Shown here piece by piece: positions 16,633 to 26,014 of a stretch of 64,000 nucleotides of DNA. This DNA comes from Pollutimonas sp963712655. GTDB lineage: Bacteria > Pseudomonadota > Gammaproteobacteria > Burkholderiales > Burkholderiaceae_B. The notes below the pieces were generated by a model that worked only from the letters and a program-made list of their open reading frames with translations, did no database searches and had not been told where the DNA came from. Each line of letters opens with the position of its first letter. Positions within the stretch are counted from its first letter, which is position 1. The stretch spans positions 62,001-126,000 of the forward strand of contig CAVQIT010000007.1 in assembly GCA_963712655.1 (NCBI GenBank), in the 5' to 3' direction. A program made the translations under genes and the position numbers.

Positions 16633-18337
16633 GGTTGCCCCCTGTTGGCCCTTCGCCTACGGACGCCAGGAAGGATGGCGATGCGAAATGGATGTGCTCG
16701 AGAAAGGCGAAAAGAGTTTTGCTTTCAGCGCCAAGGTCGGATCGCCGCAAGCGTGCGGAACGATGAAAATCGGATCGGGAGAATACCGTTTGCAAGGCGG
16801 CTTTTATTTGGTGATTGCCATGAGCGATGCGGGCGATTTCGTCGGCCATGGGCGTGAGCATGGCTTTGTAAGGACTGAGATCGATGACGGCCCGTACCAG
16901 CGCGGCGGTGTTCTGGTCGTTCAGCGTGGCGGCGCCATCCTGGCCGGCGACGCCTGCGGCCCCATCGGCGCTAGCGGATTTCTCGCGGAATTCGCCCAGC
17001 AGACGGAAGGGGCGGCCGGATTTCAGATGGCGTTCGATTTCCTCTAGCGGAACACCGCTGGTTTCGGGAACCAGCCGCGCGGTGAAAACCAGCCCGATAA
17101 CGCAAACGATAGCGTAAATGCCAAATACGCCGCCCAGGCCGATGGAAGACACCAGTATCGGAAAAGAAAAAACGACCAGGAAATTAAAGCCCCAATTGGA
17201 TAGCGAGGTGATGCTCATGCCCAGGCCGCGTACATGCAGGGGGAATATTTCCGACATCATCACCCACGGCAGAGGACCGATGCTGACGGCGAAAGCGGCT
17301 ATATACAATACGAGGCCGATTACCGCAAGCACGTCCAGCGATTCGGCGCCGCTGGCTGCGCCGATGGCGATCATGCCCAGGCTTAGCGCGGTGCCGGCAA
17401 AGCCGATGAATAATAGTCGGCGCCGGCCGATGCGATCGATAAGCATCATGCCCACTATGGTCATGCCGACATTGACGATGCCTATGCCTATGGTGGCCAG
17501 TATCTGGGTGGACTGCGAGTCGAAGCCCGCTTCCTGGAGTATTGTGGGCGAGTAGTAGATGACGGCGTTGATGCCGCTGAGCTGCTGCAGCAGGAACAGG
17601 CCTATGCCTATTACGAATGCCGGCCGTACGACAGGCGATAACAGATCGGACCACCGCGCCGTGCCGCTGTCCTGGGACGCGGCGCGGTTGATGGCCGCGA
17701 GTTCATCGGTAACGACGGCATTGCCGGGAGAGGTTCCGCGCAGGCTGGCGATGGCCGTGCGCGCTTCGTCTTGCCTGCCTTTCAATGCAAGCCAGCGGGG
17801 GGTATCGCGCAGCATCAGCATGCCGGCAAACAGGCCGATTCCAGGCAGGGCGCCCAGCATGAACATAAGCCGCCATGAGTCGTCCAGCGCGAAGTTGACG
17901 ACGTATGCGCCGAGTATGCCCAGCGTAATCGCCAACTGGTAAATCGAGACCAGCATGCCGCGCTTGGCGGGTGGCGCGCTTTCCGAGATATACAAGGGAG
18001 CGACCATGGCCGCAATGCCCACGGCAATGCCCAGCGCCAGACGGGCGGCGGTCAACATCCAGACCGCGCTGATCATGCCTGAAAGGACCGCGCCGAATAT
18101 GAACAGCACCGCGGCGCCCAGCAGCGATGCGCGCCTGCCGTAGCGCTCTGACGCGGGACCGGCGAACAAGGCGCCGAACAAGGCGCCGAAAGGCACGGCG
18201 GCCGTCATCAGGCCTTCGTCAAAGGGCGAAATGCTGAATTCGCCGCGCAGCAGATGCAAAGCACCCGCGATAACGCCTTCGTCGAACCCAAACAGAATGC
18301 CCGCAAAGCCGGCGATTATGGCAACGAAATAGATCAT
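16625..18337 (-). CDS. MFS sugar porter with ~115-residue C-terminal extension
   Basis: This 570-residue protein has twelve predicted helices and the sugar-porter signatures GPASERYGRRASLLGAA, PLYISESAPPAKRGMLVS, DRIGRRRLLFIG and VPETSGVPLEEIE. The usual family length is about 450-480. Beyond GRPFRLLGEF a further ~115 residues follow, including TAALVRAVIDLSPYKAMLTPMADEIARIAHG, with no recognised domain. The start overlaps the aminotransferase stop by 4 bases (ATGA) and the stop overlaps the GMC start, so three genes form one coupled operon. The tail might hold the GMC enzyme at the transporter; that is inference. Confidence 0.88.
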   Translation of the reverse strand: MIYFVAIIAGFAGILFGFDEGVIAGALHLLRGEFSISPFDEGLMTAAVPFGALFGALFAGPASERYGRRASLLGAAVLFIFGAVLSGMISAVWMLTAARLALGIAVGIAAMVAPLYISESAPPAKRGMLVSIYQLAITLGILGAYVVNFALDDSWRLMFMLGALPGIGLFAGMLMLRDTPRWLALKGRQDEARTAIASLRGTSPGNAVVTDELAAINRAASQDSGTARWSDLLSPVVRPAFVIGIGLFLLQQLSGINAVIYYSPTILQEAGFDSQSTQILATIGIGIVNVGMTIVGMMLIDRIGRRRLLFIGFAGTALSLGMIAIGAASGAESLDVLAVIGLVLYIAAFAVSIGPLPWVMMSEIFPLHVRGLGMSITSLSNWGFNFLVVFSFPILVSSIGLGGVFGIYAIVCVIGLVFTARLVPETSGVPLEEIERHLKSGRPFRLLGEFREKSASADGAAGVAGQDGAATLNDQNTAALVRAVIDLSPYKAMLTPMADEIARIAHGNHQIKAALQTVFSRSDFHRSARLRRSDLGAESKTLFAFLEHIHFASPSFLASVGEGPTGGNRG

Positions 18338-19668
18338 CGCAGGACCCCGTGCGAAACTTTGCGCAAAGCCAGGATGATGTCGTTGATATCGTCGTCGGAC
18401 AATGTGGAGCCGATGGCCAGAAGGGCGCCACGGGCATGCAGATCATCGCAGTGGGGCAGGGCGCCGTGCTTGTAGTCGTACGCGTCGGCGAACGCATTGG
18501 AGGGGTGAGTCCAGGGATGGCCGTCGCGGCTGTTGGAGCGGCGATGCACCAGGCTGGGGATATTCGAATACCAATGCAGGCCCCATTCGCGCATGGTAAT
18601 GCAGGTAAGGCTGCCTTGCGGGCCGACAATGCCTTCGGCTTTGAGCGCGTCAATGAAGCGCCGGGCTTTTGCTTCGTCGGGCAGCATCATCAACAGCGCG
18701 GGCCCAGTGTCGCCCGAAGGATCCGGCACATGGCGGAATTCAAGGCCGGGCGTGCCCTGGAGCGCTTCGCGGATGCGCCATTTGGCGCTGCGCATCGCCT
18801 GCGTAATGGCAGGCAGTTTGCGCATCTGCGCAAGGGCCATTGCGCCGGCCAGTTCGGACATGCGCGCGCCTATGCCCCAAAGCTGCGTATCCGCATCCGT
18901 GGTGTCGAGCCGGCCGGCCTCTGTGCGGGGATAGCCCAGATCGTGCAGGGCCACAATGCGGCGAAACAAGGCATCGTCTTCGCAGACTATCATGCCGCCG
19001 TCGCCCGAGGTCATATTCTTGTTCAACTGAAAGCTGAAAATCCCGATATCGCCAAAGCGGCCCACCGCCTGTCCTTTATAGCTGGCACCGGCGGCCTGGG
19101 CGCAGTCTTCGATCAGGGACAGTTTGTTGTCGCGGCAAATCGAAGCGATTTCAGCGATGTTGCCGGGAGCGCCGCTCATGTGCACGCAAAGGACCGCCCG
19201 TGTGTGCGGGCCTATTTGCCGCCGCAGATGCTGTGGATCGATGCAGAAGGTGTCGTCGATATCGACAAGCTTGGGAATGGCGCCGCTGCGCACGATGGCG
19301 GAAACGCAACTGACCCAGAGATAGCCGGGCACGATGACCTCGTCGCCGGGGCCGATGTGCAGTGCCGACATGGCGATGGTCAGGGCGGCGGTGCCGGAAG
19401 ACACCCCCAGAGCGTGGCGGTGGCCGAAGGCATCGCACCATTCGCGCTCGAGCGAGTTGACCATTTTTTGCGCGTCCAGGCCATAAAAGCGGAAGGGGCT
19501 GCGCGATTTCACGACACGGCTGACCAGTTCGAGTTCTTCGTCGCCGATCCAGTGAGCGCCGGGAAATTCCCATGGCAGGGGCTGTGTTCGTACCGGTATT
19601 CCACCATCGATTGCCATAAGGCCAGTATTGGTCGATTCGGCTGCAGCGGAGAGAGGCAAGCTACTCAT
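18334..19668 (-). CDS. DegT/DnrJ/EryC1/StrS-family PLP aminotransferase
   Basis: This 444-residue protein has GVSSGTAALTIAMSALHIGPGDEVIVPGYLWVS, EDCAQAAGASYKGQAVGRFGDIGIFSFQLNKNMTSGDGGMIV with the PLP lysine at about residue 217, and the C-terminal WYSNIPSLVH block. The family transaminates keto-sugars or keto-cyclitols. The N-terminal IDGGIPVRTQPLPWEFPGAHWIG resembles the AHBA-synthase/scyllo-inosose aminotransferase branch. Coupled downstream are a sugar porter and a GMC oxidase, suggesting import, oxidation and amination of one sugar or cyclitol. It is divergent from a second sugar porter. Confidence 0.9.
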   Translation of the reverse strand: MSSLPLSAAAESTNTGLMAIDGGIPVRTQPLPWEFPGAHWIGDEELELVSRVVKSRSPFRFYGLDAQKMVNSLEREWCDAFGHRHALGVSSGTAALTIAMSALHIGPGDEVIVPGYLWVSCVSAIVRSGAIPKLVDIDDTFCIDPQHLRRQIGPHTRAVLCVHMSGAPGNIAEIASICRDNKLSLIEDCAQAAGASYKGQAVGRFGDIGIFSFQLNKNMTSGDGGMIVCEDDALFRRIVALHDLGYPRTEAGRLDTTDADTQLWGIGARMSELAGAMALAQMRKLPAITQAMRSAKWRIREALQGTPGLEFRHVPDPSGDTGPALLMMLPDEAKARRFIDALKAEGIVGPQGSLTCITMREWGLHWYSNIPSLVHRRSNSRDGHPWTHPSNAFADAYDYKHGALPHCDDLHARGALLAIGSTLSDDDINDIILALRKVSHGVLR

Positions 19669-19764
19669 GACTTTCCTTTATCAATATACTTTGACGGTAA
19701 AAAACAATGGCATACGACAGCGGAGCCGGTACAATCCGGCTTACTCACGATTCGCGACGAAGTG

Positions 19765-19778
19765 TAAAACATGTTTTA
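19765..19778. promoter_or_regulatory. 14-bp palindrome in a divergent promoter region
   Basis: TAAAACATGTTTTA is a perfect palindrome in the 185-base space (19669-19853) between the divergent DegT operon and the second sugar porter. Its position suits an operator controlling both. No regulator gene adjoins it, so the binding protein is unknown. Confidence 0.4.
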
Positions 19779-19853
19779 ACGTACGTCGATGTATGTCTTT
19801 CGGGGGGCCGCAGTTTTTTGTAACAACCGATTTGACCTATTTCCGAGGTTACA

Positions 19854-21269
19854 TTGCAACCATTCCATCGCGTTTCGTTCCTTGTTGGCTGCTTCGGCGT
19901 GCTTTTCGGTTTCGGCATATCCTCGATTGCGGGGGTTCTGGATACCTTGACCCAGATTTTCCAGCTTAGTCTGGGCGACGAGCAAAGCCTGGTTTCCATT
20001 CTGGTCGTTGCCTGCTTTTTCGGCGCGATTCTGGCTGGGCCGGTCTCGCTGCGCTGGGGCAGGCGCCCCACCATACTGGTTGCGGTCGCTTTCGCGCTGG
20101 CCGGTTATTCCGTCATGCTGGCCGGCCCCGATTACGGATGGCTCATAGGGGCGCGTATTCTGGTCGGTATTTCCGTCGGCCTCTCGTCCATGGTCGTTCC
20201 GATGTATGCCGCCGAAGCCGCGCCGGCGCGGCGCCGAGGGGCGGTGGTCGCCTTGTTCCAGCTTGCCATTACGGTTGGCATTCTGATGGCATACAGCATC
20301 TCCCTGGCTTTTGTTTCTTCAGCGTCCTGGACGTTGATCCTGGGGTCGGGTTTGTTGCCCGCGCTTTTAGGTTTGCTGGCGGTATTGTTTCTGCCGGAAA
20401 GTCCGCGCTGGCTGGCTGCGCGAGGGCGGGCCGCCGCGGCGGAACAGGCGGCCAGCCGGCTGGGACTGCTGGACGAATGGCGCGAAATCGTGCACGGTGC
20501 CGCGCAACAGAGAACTGATGCCGGCGGGACGCCGCTCACCGGCGCCATAGCGGCCGGCGGCGGAATCGGGCAATTGGCGGGATTCCGGCGAGGCAGCACA
20601 GTGGCCGTCCTGACTCTATGCAGCGTACTGTTCGTACTGCAGAATTTAAGCGGGATCGACGGCATACTGTATTACGCGCCGCGTATTTTCCAGACGCTGG
20701 GCTTTGCGCCCGGCACGGCCGCCCTGGCGGCCACATTCGGCCTGGGGCTTGTCAACTTTGCCGCCACGCTGGTCGCCCTGGGCATTGTGGATAGCGCAGG
20801 CCGCCGCCCTTTGCTGATCGGCGGGTCCGCCGTCATGGTACTGGGCCTGGCCGCCGTGGTGGCCGCCGCCGCGTTCAACTGGCCCTGGATAGGCCTGCTC
20901 GGGCTAGGCCTTTACATCATGGCGTTTGCGGTCAGCCTGGGGCCGCTGCCCTATGTATTGATGTCGGAACTGTTTCCCAGCGCTATTCGCGAGCAAGGCA
21001 TTGCCGCGGCTTCCGCGGTCAGTTGGCTGTTCAATGCGCTCATCGCTTTTACTTTTCTTTCTATCGTCGACGGGATAGGGCTGGCGGCGACAATCGCCTT
21101 GTTTATGCTCGTGTGCATGGCATCGTTGGCCATCTGCATTGTGTTTTTGCCCGAGACGAGGCTGGTTCCGCTGGAAGTGATCGAAACCAATGTGCTGGCG
21201 GGGCATTCCTTGCGCCAGTTGGGCGGGGCCGAGCTTGGCGTCGGCCGCGTAAGCGCCCAGCCGGATTAG
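19854..21269 (+). CDS. MFS sugar porter
   Basis: This 471-residue protein has twelve helices and the sugar-porter signatures GPVSLRWGRRPTILVA, PMYAAEAAPARRRGAVV, ESPRWLAARGRA, DSAGRRPLLIGG and LPETRLVPLEVIE. The start is TTG at 19854 with GAGG six bases upstream. It is about 100 residues shorter than the porter in the divergent operon because it lacks that C-terminal extension. The two porters are otherwise similar and probably handle related sugars or polyols by proton symport at the inner membrane. Confidence 0.9.
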   Translation: MQPFHRVSFLVGCFGVLFGFGISSIAGVLDTLTQIFQLSLGDEQSLVSILVVACFFGAILAGPVSLRWGRRPTILVAVAFALAGYSVMLAGPDYGWLIGARILVGISVGLSSMVVPMYAAEAAPARRRGAVVALFQLAITVGILMAYSISLAFVSSASWTLILGSGLLPALLGLLAVLFLPESPRWLAARGRAAAAEQAASRLGLLDEWREIVHGAAQQRTDAGGTPLTGAIAAGGGIGQLAGFRRGSTVAVLTLCSVLFVLQNLSGIDGILYYAPRIFQTLGFAPGTAALAATFGLGLVNFAATLVALGIVDSAGRRPLLIGGSAVMVLGLAAVVAAAAFNWPWIGLLGLGLYIMAFAVSLGPLPYVLMSELFPSAIREQGIAAASAVSWLFNALIAFTFLSIVDGIGLAATIALFMLVCMASLAICIVFLPETRLVPLEVIETNVLAGHSLRQLGGAELGVGRVSAQPD

Positions 21270-21435
21270 GCGGTTTTGTCGCTTATCCGGCCTATCCTCG
21301 CGGCAAGCTTAAAACGAATGGTGTTTACTTAACACAACTGTGCCTTGATGCAACTGTGCCAGCAGAGGCGATGTCAAGATGTTGTGGCTGAGCAGGGGGA
21401 GTTTGGATCTTTTGCTGACGGGGTTTATTTTGCCT

Positions 21436-21786
21436 GCGATCGCTTGAGTCGTCTGCTGGCGAGGTTCGTACTGTTTGCGGGCGGTGTTCGTATTTGCTGG
21501 TGGCGTTCGTATTTCTGGTGCCGTCCGTCGGGGGTAAGGCCTGTGGCGTCCAGCCCGGTCGGCCGTTCAGGCGCCTGCGCGCCTGACACCCCGCGCTAAT
21601 CTCGTCCGGCGGCCGCTGTCTGGTTGTGTTCTTCTTGATGGCCTGCGCGGCACGCCTCCCTACGATTCCACTTGCTCGGCCTCCGACGGGCTGGCCACCA
21701 CAGGCCTTACCCCCGACGGACTCCGATGTGTCTCAAACACGGGCGCTGGCACGATCTGGGTTCTTGGGCTTCGTTGGGTCGTGTGG
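21436..21786. repeat. Left arm of a 1.2-kb imperfect inverted repeat
   Basis: The arm starts at GCGATCGCTT and matches, reversed, the segment 22280-22630. The best-conserved core is about 195 bases (21521-21722) bounded by its own terminal inverted repeats: GTCCGTCGGGGGTAAGGCC on the left and GGCCTTACCCCCGACGGAC on the right. Before the core lie short degenerate repeats containing GTCGTCTGCTGGCGA-like units. Reading frames in the arm are low-complexity and not convincing genes. This is probably a dispersed intergenic repeat (MITE- or REP-like). Confidence 0.75.
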
Positions 21787-21858
21787 TTGCTGATCGAAGA
21801 CGTTACAGTGCCCGGCAATTTCCGGCCCCTACGGTGGGCCGAAAATAGCCGTACGCGG

Positions 21859-21952
21859 TTGGGCATGCGATGGTGGCTGTAGAGTCGACGCGATTACGTT
21901 CAATATTGGGCATGCGGCAGGGGCTGTCGATTCGACAGGATTACGGTCAATC
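21859..21952 (+). repeat. Two tandem 47-bp repeats in the inverted-repeat spacer
   Basis: Units 21859-21905 and 21906-21952 both begin TTGGGCATGCG and end near GGATTACGGTCAAT or CGATTACGTTCAAT. They share roughly four fifths of their bases. They lie in the spacer (21787-22279) between the arms. No coding function is evident. Confidence 0.65.
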
Positions 21953-22279
21953 TCGCAAATCTTGTCGCGCAAAGTGATCATGGACCTTGGGGACTGTGAT
22001 CAGAGGCTGTAAGCACCTTACACAGATTTTGGAATGCGGCGCCGAGCGTATCAAGGGAGACAGCAACCACGAAATTTATGACACTCCCAATCATCGGGCA
22101 GCATTTCAGCCGCTTTTTTTCCGGCGCGGATCGCGCGGCCGATGCATGCCTAAGCTCCCATTTACGTGACGTGATCGGCACACGAAAACACCCTCCACAT
22201 TACGGCAATCGCGTATGGCCCTCTTGCCCCGTGCAGGGGCGAGAGAGCCGAGCACCGCAAACTCTTTCGACCCCAAAAC

Positions 22280-22630
22280 CTGTAACCGACGAAGCGCAAG
22301 AACCCAAGCCGTCCCGGCAACCGTGGCCACAAAACACCACAGTCCGTCGGGGGTAAGGCCAGTGGGCGCCAGCCCGTCGGAGGCCGAGCAAGTGGAATCG
22401 TAGGGAGGCGTGCCGCGCAGGCCATCAAGAAGAACACAACCAAGCAGCGGCCGCCGGACGAGATTAGCGCGCGCTGTCAGGCGCGCAGGCGCCTGAACGG
22501 CCGACCGGGCTGGCGCCCACTGGCCTTACCCCCGACGGACGGCATGAGAAATACACACATCGCCAGCAAACAATACGACCACCGCCAGCAAACAATACGA
22601 CCATCGCCAGCAGACGATTTAAGCGATCGC
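22280..22630. repeat. Right arm of the 1.2-kb imperfect inverted repeat
   Basis: This is the reverse complement of the left arm. The core (22341-22542) again carries GTCCGTCGGGGGTAAGGCC and GGCCTTACCCCCGACGGAC at its ends. At 22555-22616 three copies of a ~22-bp unit (ATCGCCAGCAAACAATACGA-like) are better preserved than in the left arm. The arm ends at AAGCGATCGC about 85 bases from the autotransporter stop. The element therefore sits between the sugar porter and the autotransporter gene. Confidence 0.75.
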
Positions 22631-22714
22631 GACATCCTAGCTCGCGCCGGGCGATCACATCGATATCCCGTGCCATGGCCGTATCCGCAGCGGCCTACGT
22701 AAGCGTCATTCAGT

Positions 22715-25700
22715 TTAAAACCGCTTGCGCACCGACAGATTGCCCGCCACTGAATGGTAGTCGGATCGGAACAACTGGCTGGAAAGGTTTGCGCCCAGGG
22801 CCAGGCTTTTATCGACCTCATATGTCAGTCCGGCTTGCACGCCCAGGGAGTCGCGCGAGGTAATGTCGTTGCGGCTGTTGAAACTGACGCTCTGGTAGCC
22901 CGCGAAGCTGGCGTTCTGTACGATATCGTTGTCCATCAGCTCCCGGTCCCAGGTCAGTTGCAGGTTTGCTTGCAGCACGCTGTCGTCTTGCCGCGGCACG
23001 TTCAGGCTGGCGCTGATGCCTATGCTTGAGCGCAGCGAATTGACGTGGCTGGACGGCAGATCAAGGCGGCTTGCGCCGCTGCCGGATTCGGTCACGCCGG
23101 GGCGCGAAAGCCTGGTGTAGCTCAGTGATGCCACGGGGCCGACGCTTAGCGTCTTGCTGAGCGCCCAGCGATAGCCGCCGCCGGCCGCGACGGCGGCGCT
23201 CAGTCCGGTCCAGTCAGTCTTATTGGTCGCGGAATAGTCGTCCACGCGGATACGGCGATCCATTTTGCCATTTTCGACGCCGATGCGGCCATGCCCGAAT
23301 AAATAGGGGCCGGCCATGAGGTCCCGGGCATAGCGCGCCTGCAGGCCCAGATTGAATGCGGTTGTCTTTCCCGAGGCGTCGTTGGGCGTCTTGATGCTTA
23401 CCGATTGCTCGCTGACCGCGCCATGCGCGCCCAGCACCCAGCCGGGATGTTGAGCGAGCTGTTTCTCGGCGCCAAAGACGACGCCGTAGCCCGAAGCATC
23501 GTAGGCTACCGCGGAGCCTCGCTGGTTTTGCCAGGATCCGCTTCCGAAGGGCACGGCGAAACCGCGCCATTCCGTATCGCCGGGCTGGCGCTGTTCCGTG
23601 GGCAAACCGCGAGCGCCGACGATCTGTGCGATCTGCTGCTCGCGGTTCAGCGAGCTGGCGAACAGGGCGCTATAGGCCGCGGGAGATAGCTGGTCGAGCG
23701 CGCCGGCCACACGGCTGCCGTCCGGAGACGAAAAATCCAGCGTTCGATACAGCGGCTGCATATCGTCGCGCGCATTGGCGACCAGGCTGTCCAATGCCCG
23801 GCCGACTTGGTGGGCGTTGTTGTTCTGGGCATATTGGCTGTAGGCGTCGGCTTGCCGTGCGACCGCCAACTGGTAGTCGTTGCCGGCAAGCGGCGTGGCG
23901 TGGAACGCCAGCGTCGGCGACGGGATCTGGCTGTCGATGGCGCTGAATGCGCCGGTGGTGGAGCCGGCTTGCAGCATATCGGCATACCGCATGCTCCAGT
24001 TCGGCGCATACCAGTCGCGTTGCGGCGCGATGCTCAGGCGACCATTCAGATCGGCGTTGCCACTGATTGCGAGCGTGTCGTGAGCGCCTTTGCCATCGAC
24101 TTCCATCAATAGTGTGCCGCCGGCGCCCTGCCGATAATCGCCGGCGATTTCGATGCGTCCCAGCGAGTTGCCGGGCGACAGGGTGCCGTTGTTCATGAAC
24201 GATCCGGCCGGATTCACGGTATAGCTGCTGTTGCCCGCCAGCGTGGCGCCGGGGGCGATTTGCAGGCCATAAAGCACTTGCTCCCCATTCAGCGAGGTAT
24301 ACCCGCCGGAAACGGTCACGTCCAGGTTGTCGCCCCGGATATCGCCGTCGTGGCGGAATGCGAAGTACGCGTCGGCTTGCCCTGTGGACTGACCCTGGCC
24401 GTCGGGCAGCTGGCCGAACGTCAGCCGGGTCAGGCGCGGTTTGCCGTCGTCGTCCAGTTGCTTATAGCCGGAATAAATGTCGCCCTGTATCTGGGCGCCG
24501 CGCATGATGTTGATGTTGTTGACCAGGGCATTGGACGAAATATAAATGGCTGCGGCTTGCCCGGCCAGGCGCCCGGTCAGGTCAAAGCGCTCGACCAGCG
24601 CGCCGTTCAGTTCATCGAGCAAAGGCGCGGGTTGATTGTTGACCGTGTGAATATAGGATCCGCGATAGTCGGTGGTATTTCCCATAAGATTATTGCCGAA
24701 ATCGAAACTGGCGGCGATGCCGCCTTCGCCCAGCGCCTGGACATCGCCGCGCTGGATCAGCTTGTGCTGCTTGCCGTAGGTGAACATGACGCCCCGGGCA
24801 TTGAGCCCGTCGGCATAGACGCGGGTGCCGGGCTCGATGGCCACGGTATTGCCTTGGCCATCGACCCGCACGCCGGCGCCGCCGGCGCCTTGGGTCAATA
24901 GGTCGGCTTGCTGGAAAACCGTATTGTTGCTGCCGTACAGATGCATGCCCAGCCCCAGCGTGGCGGTATTGTAATAGCCCGGCACGTAGGCGTCGCCCTG
25001 GCTGTTGCGCAGGGAAAAGCCATGGTTGTTTACCAGTTGGCGGCCATCGCCATATACCGAATAACCGTAAAAGTTGCGCCGGTCGATGTCGTAGCCCAAG
25101 TCTTGCATGAGGGCCAATTCCGCTTCCATGAACGTCGTGTAGTTGCGATAGTTCTGGTGGCTCATCATGCTGTTCTTGAGTTCCGTGTGGCTCATGTAGT
25201 TGGAATCAAGCTCGTCATCATCGCCATGCATGCGCACCGGCACGCCCGGCAAGGCGCCCTCCATCACTTCGGCGACATGTTCGCCGGCGAAGTAGGCCTT
25301 GTCTTGGCGCACGTCGAAACTGTCCGGCGCATAATTGTTGTTGCAGTCAGAGCAGACCACGGCTTGTCCGGGCCGAGCCGCATTGCCGTTGTCGTCTTTA
25401 ATGTGTTGATCCCATGTGCTCAGTTCGTTCCCGAAGTAAGGGGTGCCCTCGCTATCCTTGTCTTGTACGGAACCCATGATGCCCAGGCCGTGCGCCAGTT
25501 CGTGGAACGCAACGCTGGCCAGATCGACATTGGGCGATCGAGGCAGTTGCGAAGGGACGTAGGCTAAATCGTCCCAATCCATTTTTCCCATGACGAACTG
25601 GCCATGGGATCCGTAAGTCAATGTGTGGTTTTCCAGACCGAGCAGGGCCCGTTGAAGCTGGGTCTGGCTGGATTGCCCATCGGGAACGCCCGTGCTGGTG

Positions 25701-26014
25701 CCGAAGGCATTTTCGTCGTCGACAGTGCCTACGTTGATGATTGCCGGCAATTGGCCGGGGCTGGGCTTGATGATTTCCGCCCAGTAGCTCAGGGCGTTCT
25801 TGATCTTGTCTTTTTGCGGGGCGTCAAGGTTCCAGGAGGACTGGAGCGGCGCGGGATCATCATCCATCATAGGCCCGTCTCCGACATCGAAAAACCGCAG
25901 TTCGAACACGGGCTGGCCTTGGGGACCGTAAACAAGCTGGCTGTCGAGCGCCATTGCGCAATAGCCGGGAAGCGCGAGCGCCAACGCTACGGAAAGCCTG
26001 GTCAGTTTATTCAT
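22715..26014 (-). CDS. Autotransporter with zinc metalloprotease passenger
   Basis: This 1099-residue protein has a signal peptide (MNKLTRLSVALALALPGYCAMA). The N-terminal ~330 residues contain FHELAHGLGIMG near residue 170, a HEXXHGxG zincin motif, and YMSHTELKNSMMSH, which may include the Met-turn. A glycine/asparagine-rich beta-helical stretch follows (~340-720; GTLSPGNSLGRIEIAGDY is a typical passenger motif). The last ~280 residues form an autotransporter barrel ending in SVRKRF with terminal Phe. It should be exported by Sec and secreted through its own barrel. Most protease autotransporters use a Ser protease, so the zinc site is unusual. Confidence 0.87.
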   Translation of the reverse strand: MNKLTRLSVALALALPGYCAMALDSQLVYGPQGQPVFELRFFDVGDGPMMDDDPAPLQSSWNLDAPQKDKIKNALSYWAEIIKPSPGQLPAIINVGTVDDENAFGTSTGVPDGQSSQTQLQRALLGLENHTLTYGSHGQFVMGKMDWDDLAYVPSQLPRSPNVDLASVAFHELAHGLGIMGSVQDKDSEGTPYFGNELSTWDQHIKDDNGNAARPGQAVVCSDCNNNYAPDSFDVRQDKAYFAGEHVAEVMEGALPGVPVRMHGDDDELDSNYMSHTELKNSMMSHQNYRNYTTFMEAELALMQDLGYDIDRRNFYGYSVYGDGRQLVNNHGFSLRNSQGDAYVPGYYNTATLGLGMHLYGSNNTVFQQADLLTQGAGGAGVRVDGQGNTVAIEPGTRVYADGLNARGVMFTYGKQHKLIQRGDVQALGEGGIAASFDFGNNLMGNTTDYRGSYIHTVNNQPAPLLDELNGALVERFDLTGRLAGQAAAIYISSNALVNNINIMRGAQIQGDIYSGYKQLDDDGKPRLTRLTFGQLPDGQGQSTGQADAYFAFRHDGDIRGDNLDVTVSGGYTSLNGEQVLYGLQIAPGATLAGNSSYTVNPAGSFMNNGTLSPGNSLGRIEIAGDYRQGAGGTLLMEVDGKGAHDTLAISGNADLNGRLSIAPQRDWYAPNWSMRYADMLQAGSTTGAFSAIDSQIPSPTLAFHATPLAGNDYQLAVARQADAYSQYAQNNNAHQVGRALDSLVANARDDMQPLYRTLDFSSPDGSRVAGALDQLSPAAYSALFASSLNREQQIAQIVGARGLPTEQRQPGDTEWRGFAVPFGSGSWQNQRGSAVAYDASGYGVVFGAEKQLAQHPGWVLGAHGAVSEQSVSIKTPNDASGKTTAFNLGLQARYARDLMAGPYLFGHGRIGVENGKMDRRIRVDDYSATNKTDWTGLSAAVAAGGGYRWALSKTLSVGPVASLSYTRLSRPGVTESGSGASRLDLPSSHVNSLRSSIGISASLNVPRQDDSVLQANLQLTWDRELMDNDIVQNASFAGYQSVSFNSRNDITSRDSLGVQAGLTYEVDKSLALGANLSSQLFRSDYHSVAGNLSVRKRF

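Noticed and set aside
21345..21599. Reading frames in the inverted-repeat arms (ending RPSGVRPV...SPVGRSGACAPD)
   Set aside because: They run through the repeat itself, occur in both arms in mirrored form, lack ribosome sites and have low-complexity composition. They are repeat-borne frames rather than genes.
21987..22169. Possible IS remnant in the spacer (CCTTACACAGATTTT ... GACACTCCC)
   Set aside because: The ends recall IS256-like termini, but no transposase frame or matching pair of ends could be seen, so no element is called.
22555..22616. CRISPR array
   Set aside because: The ~22-bp units are directly adjacent without spacers of array type, and no cas genes are present.
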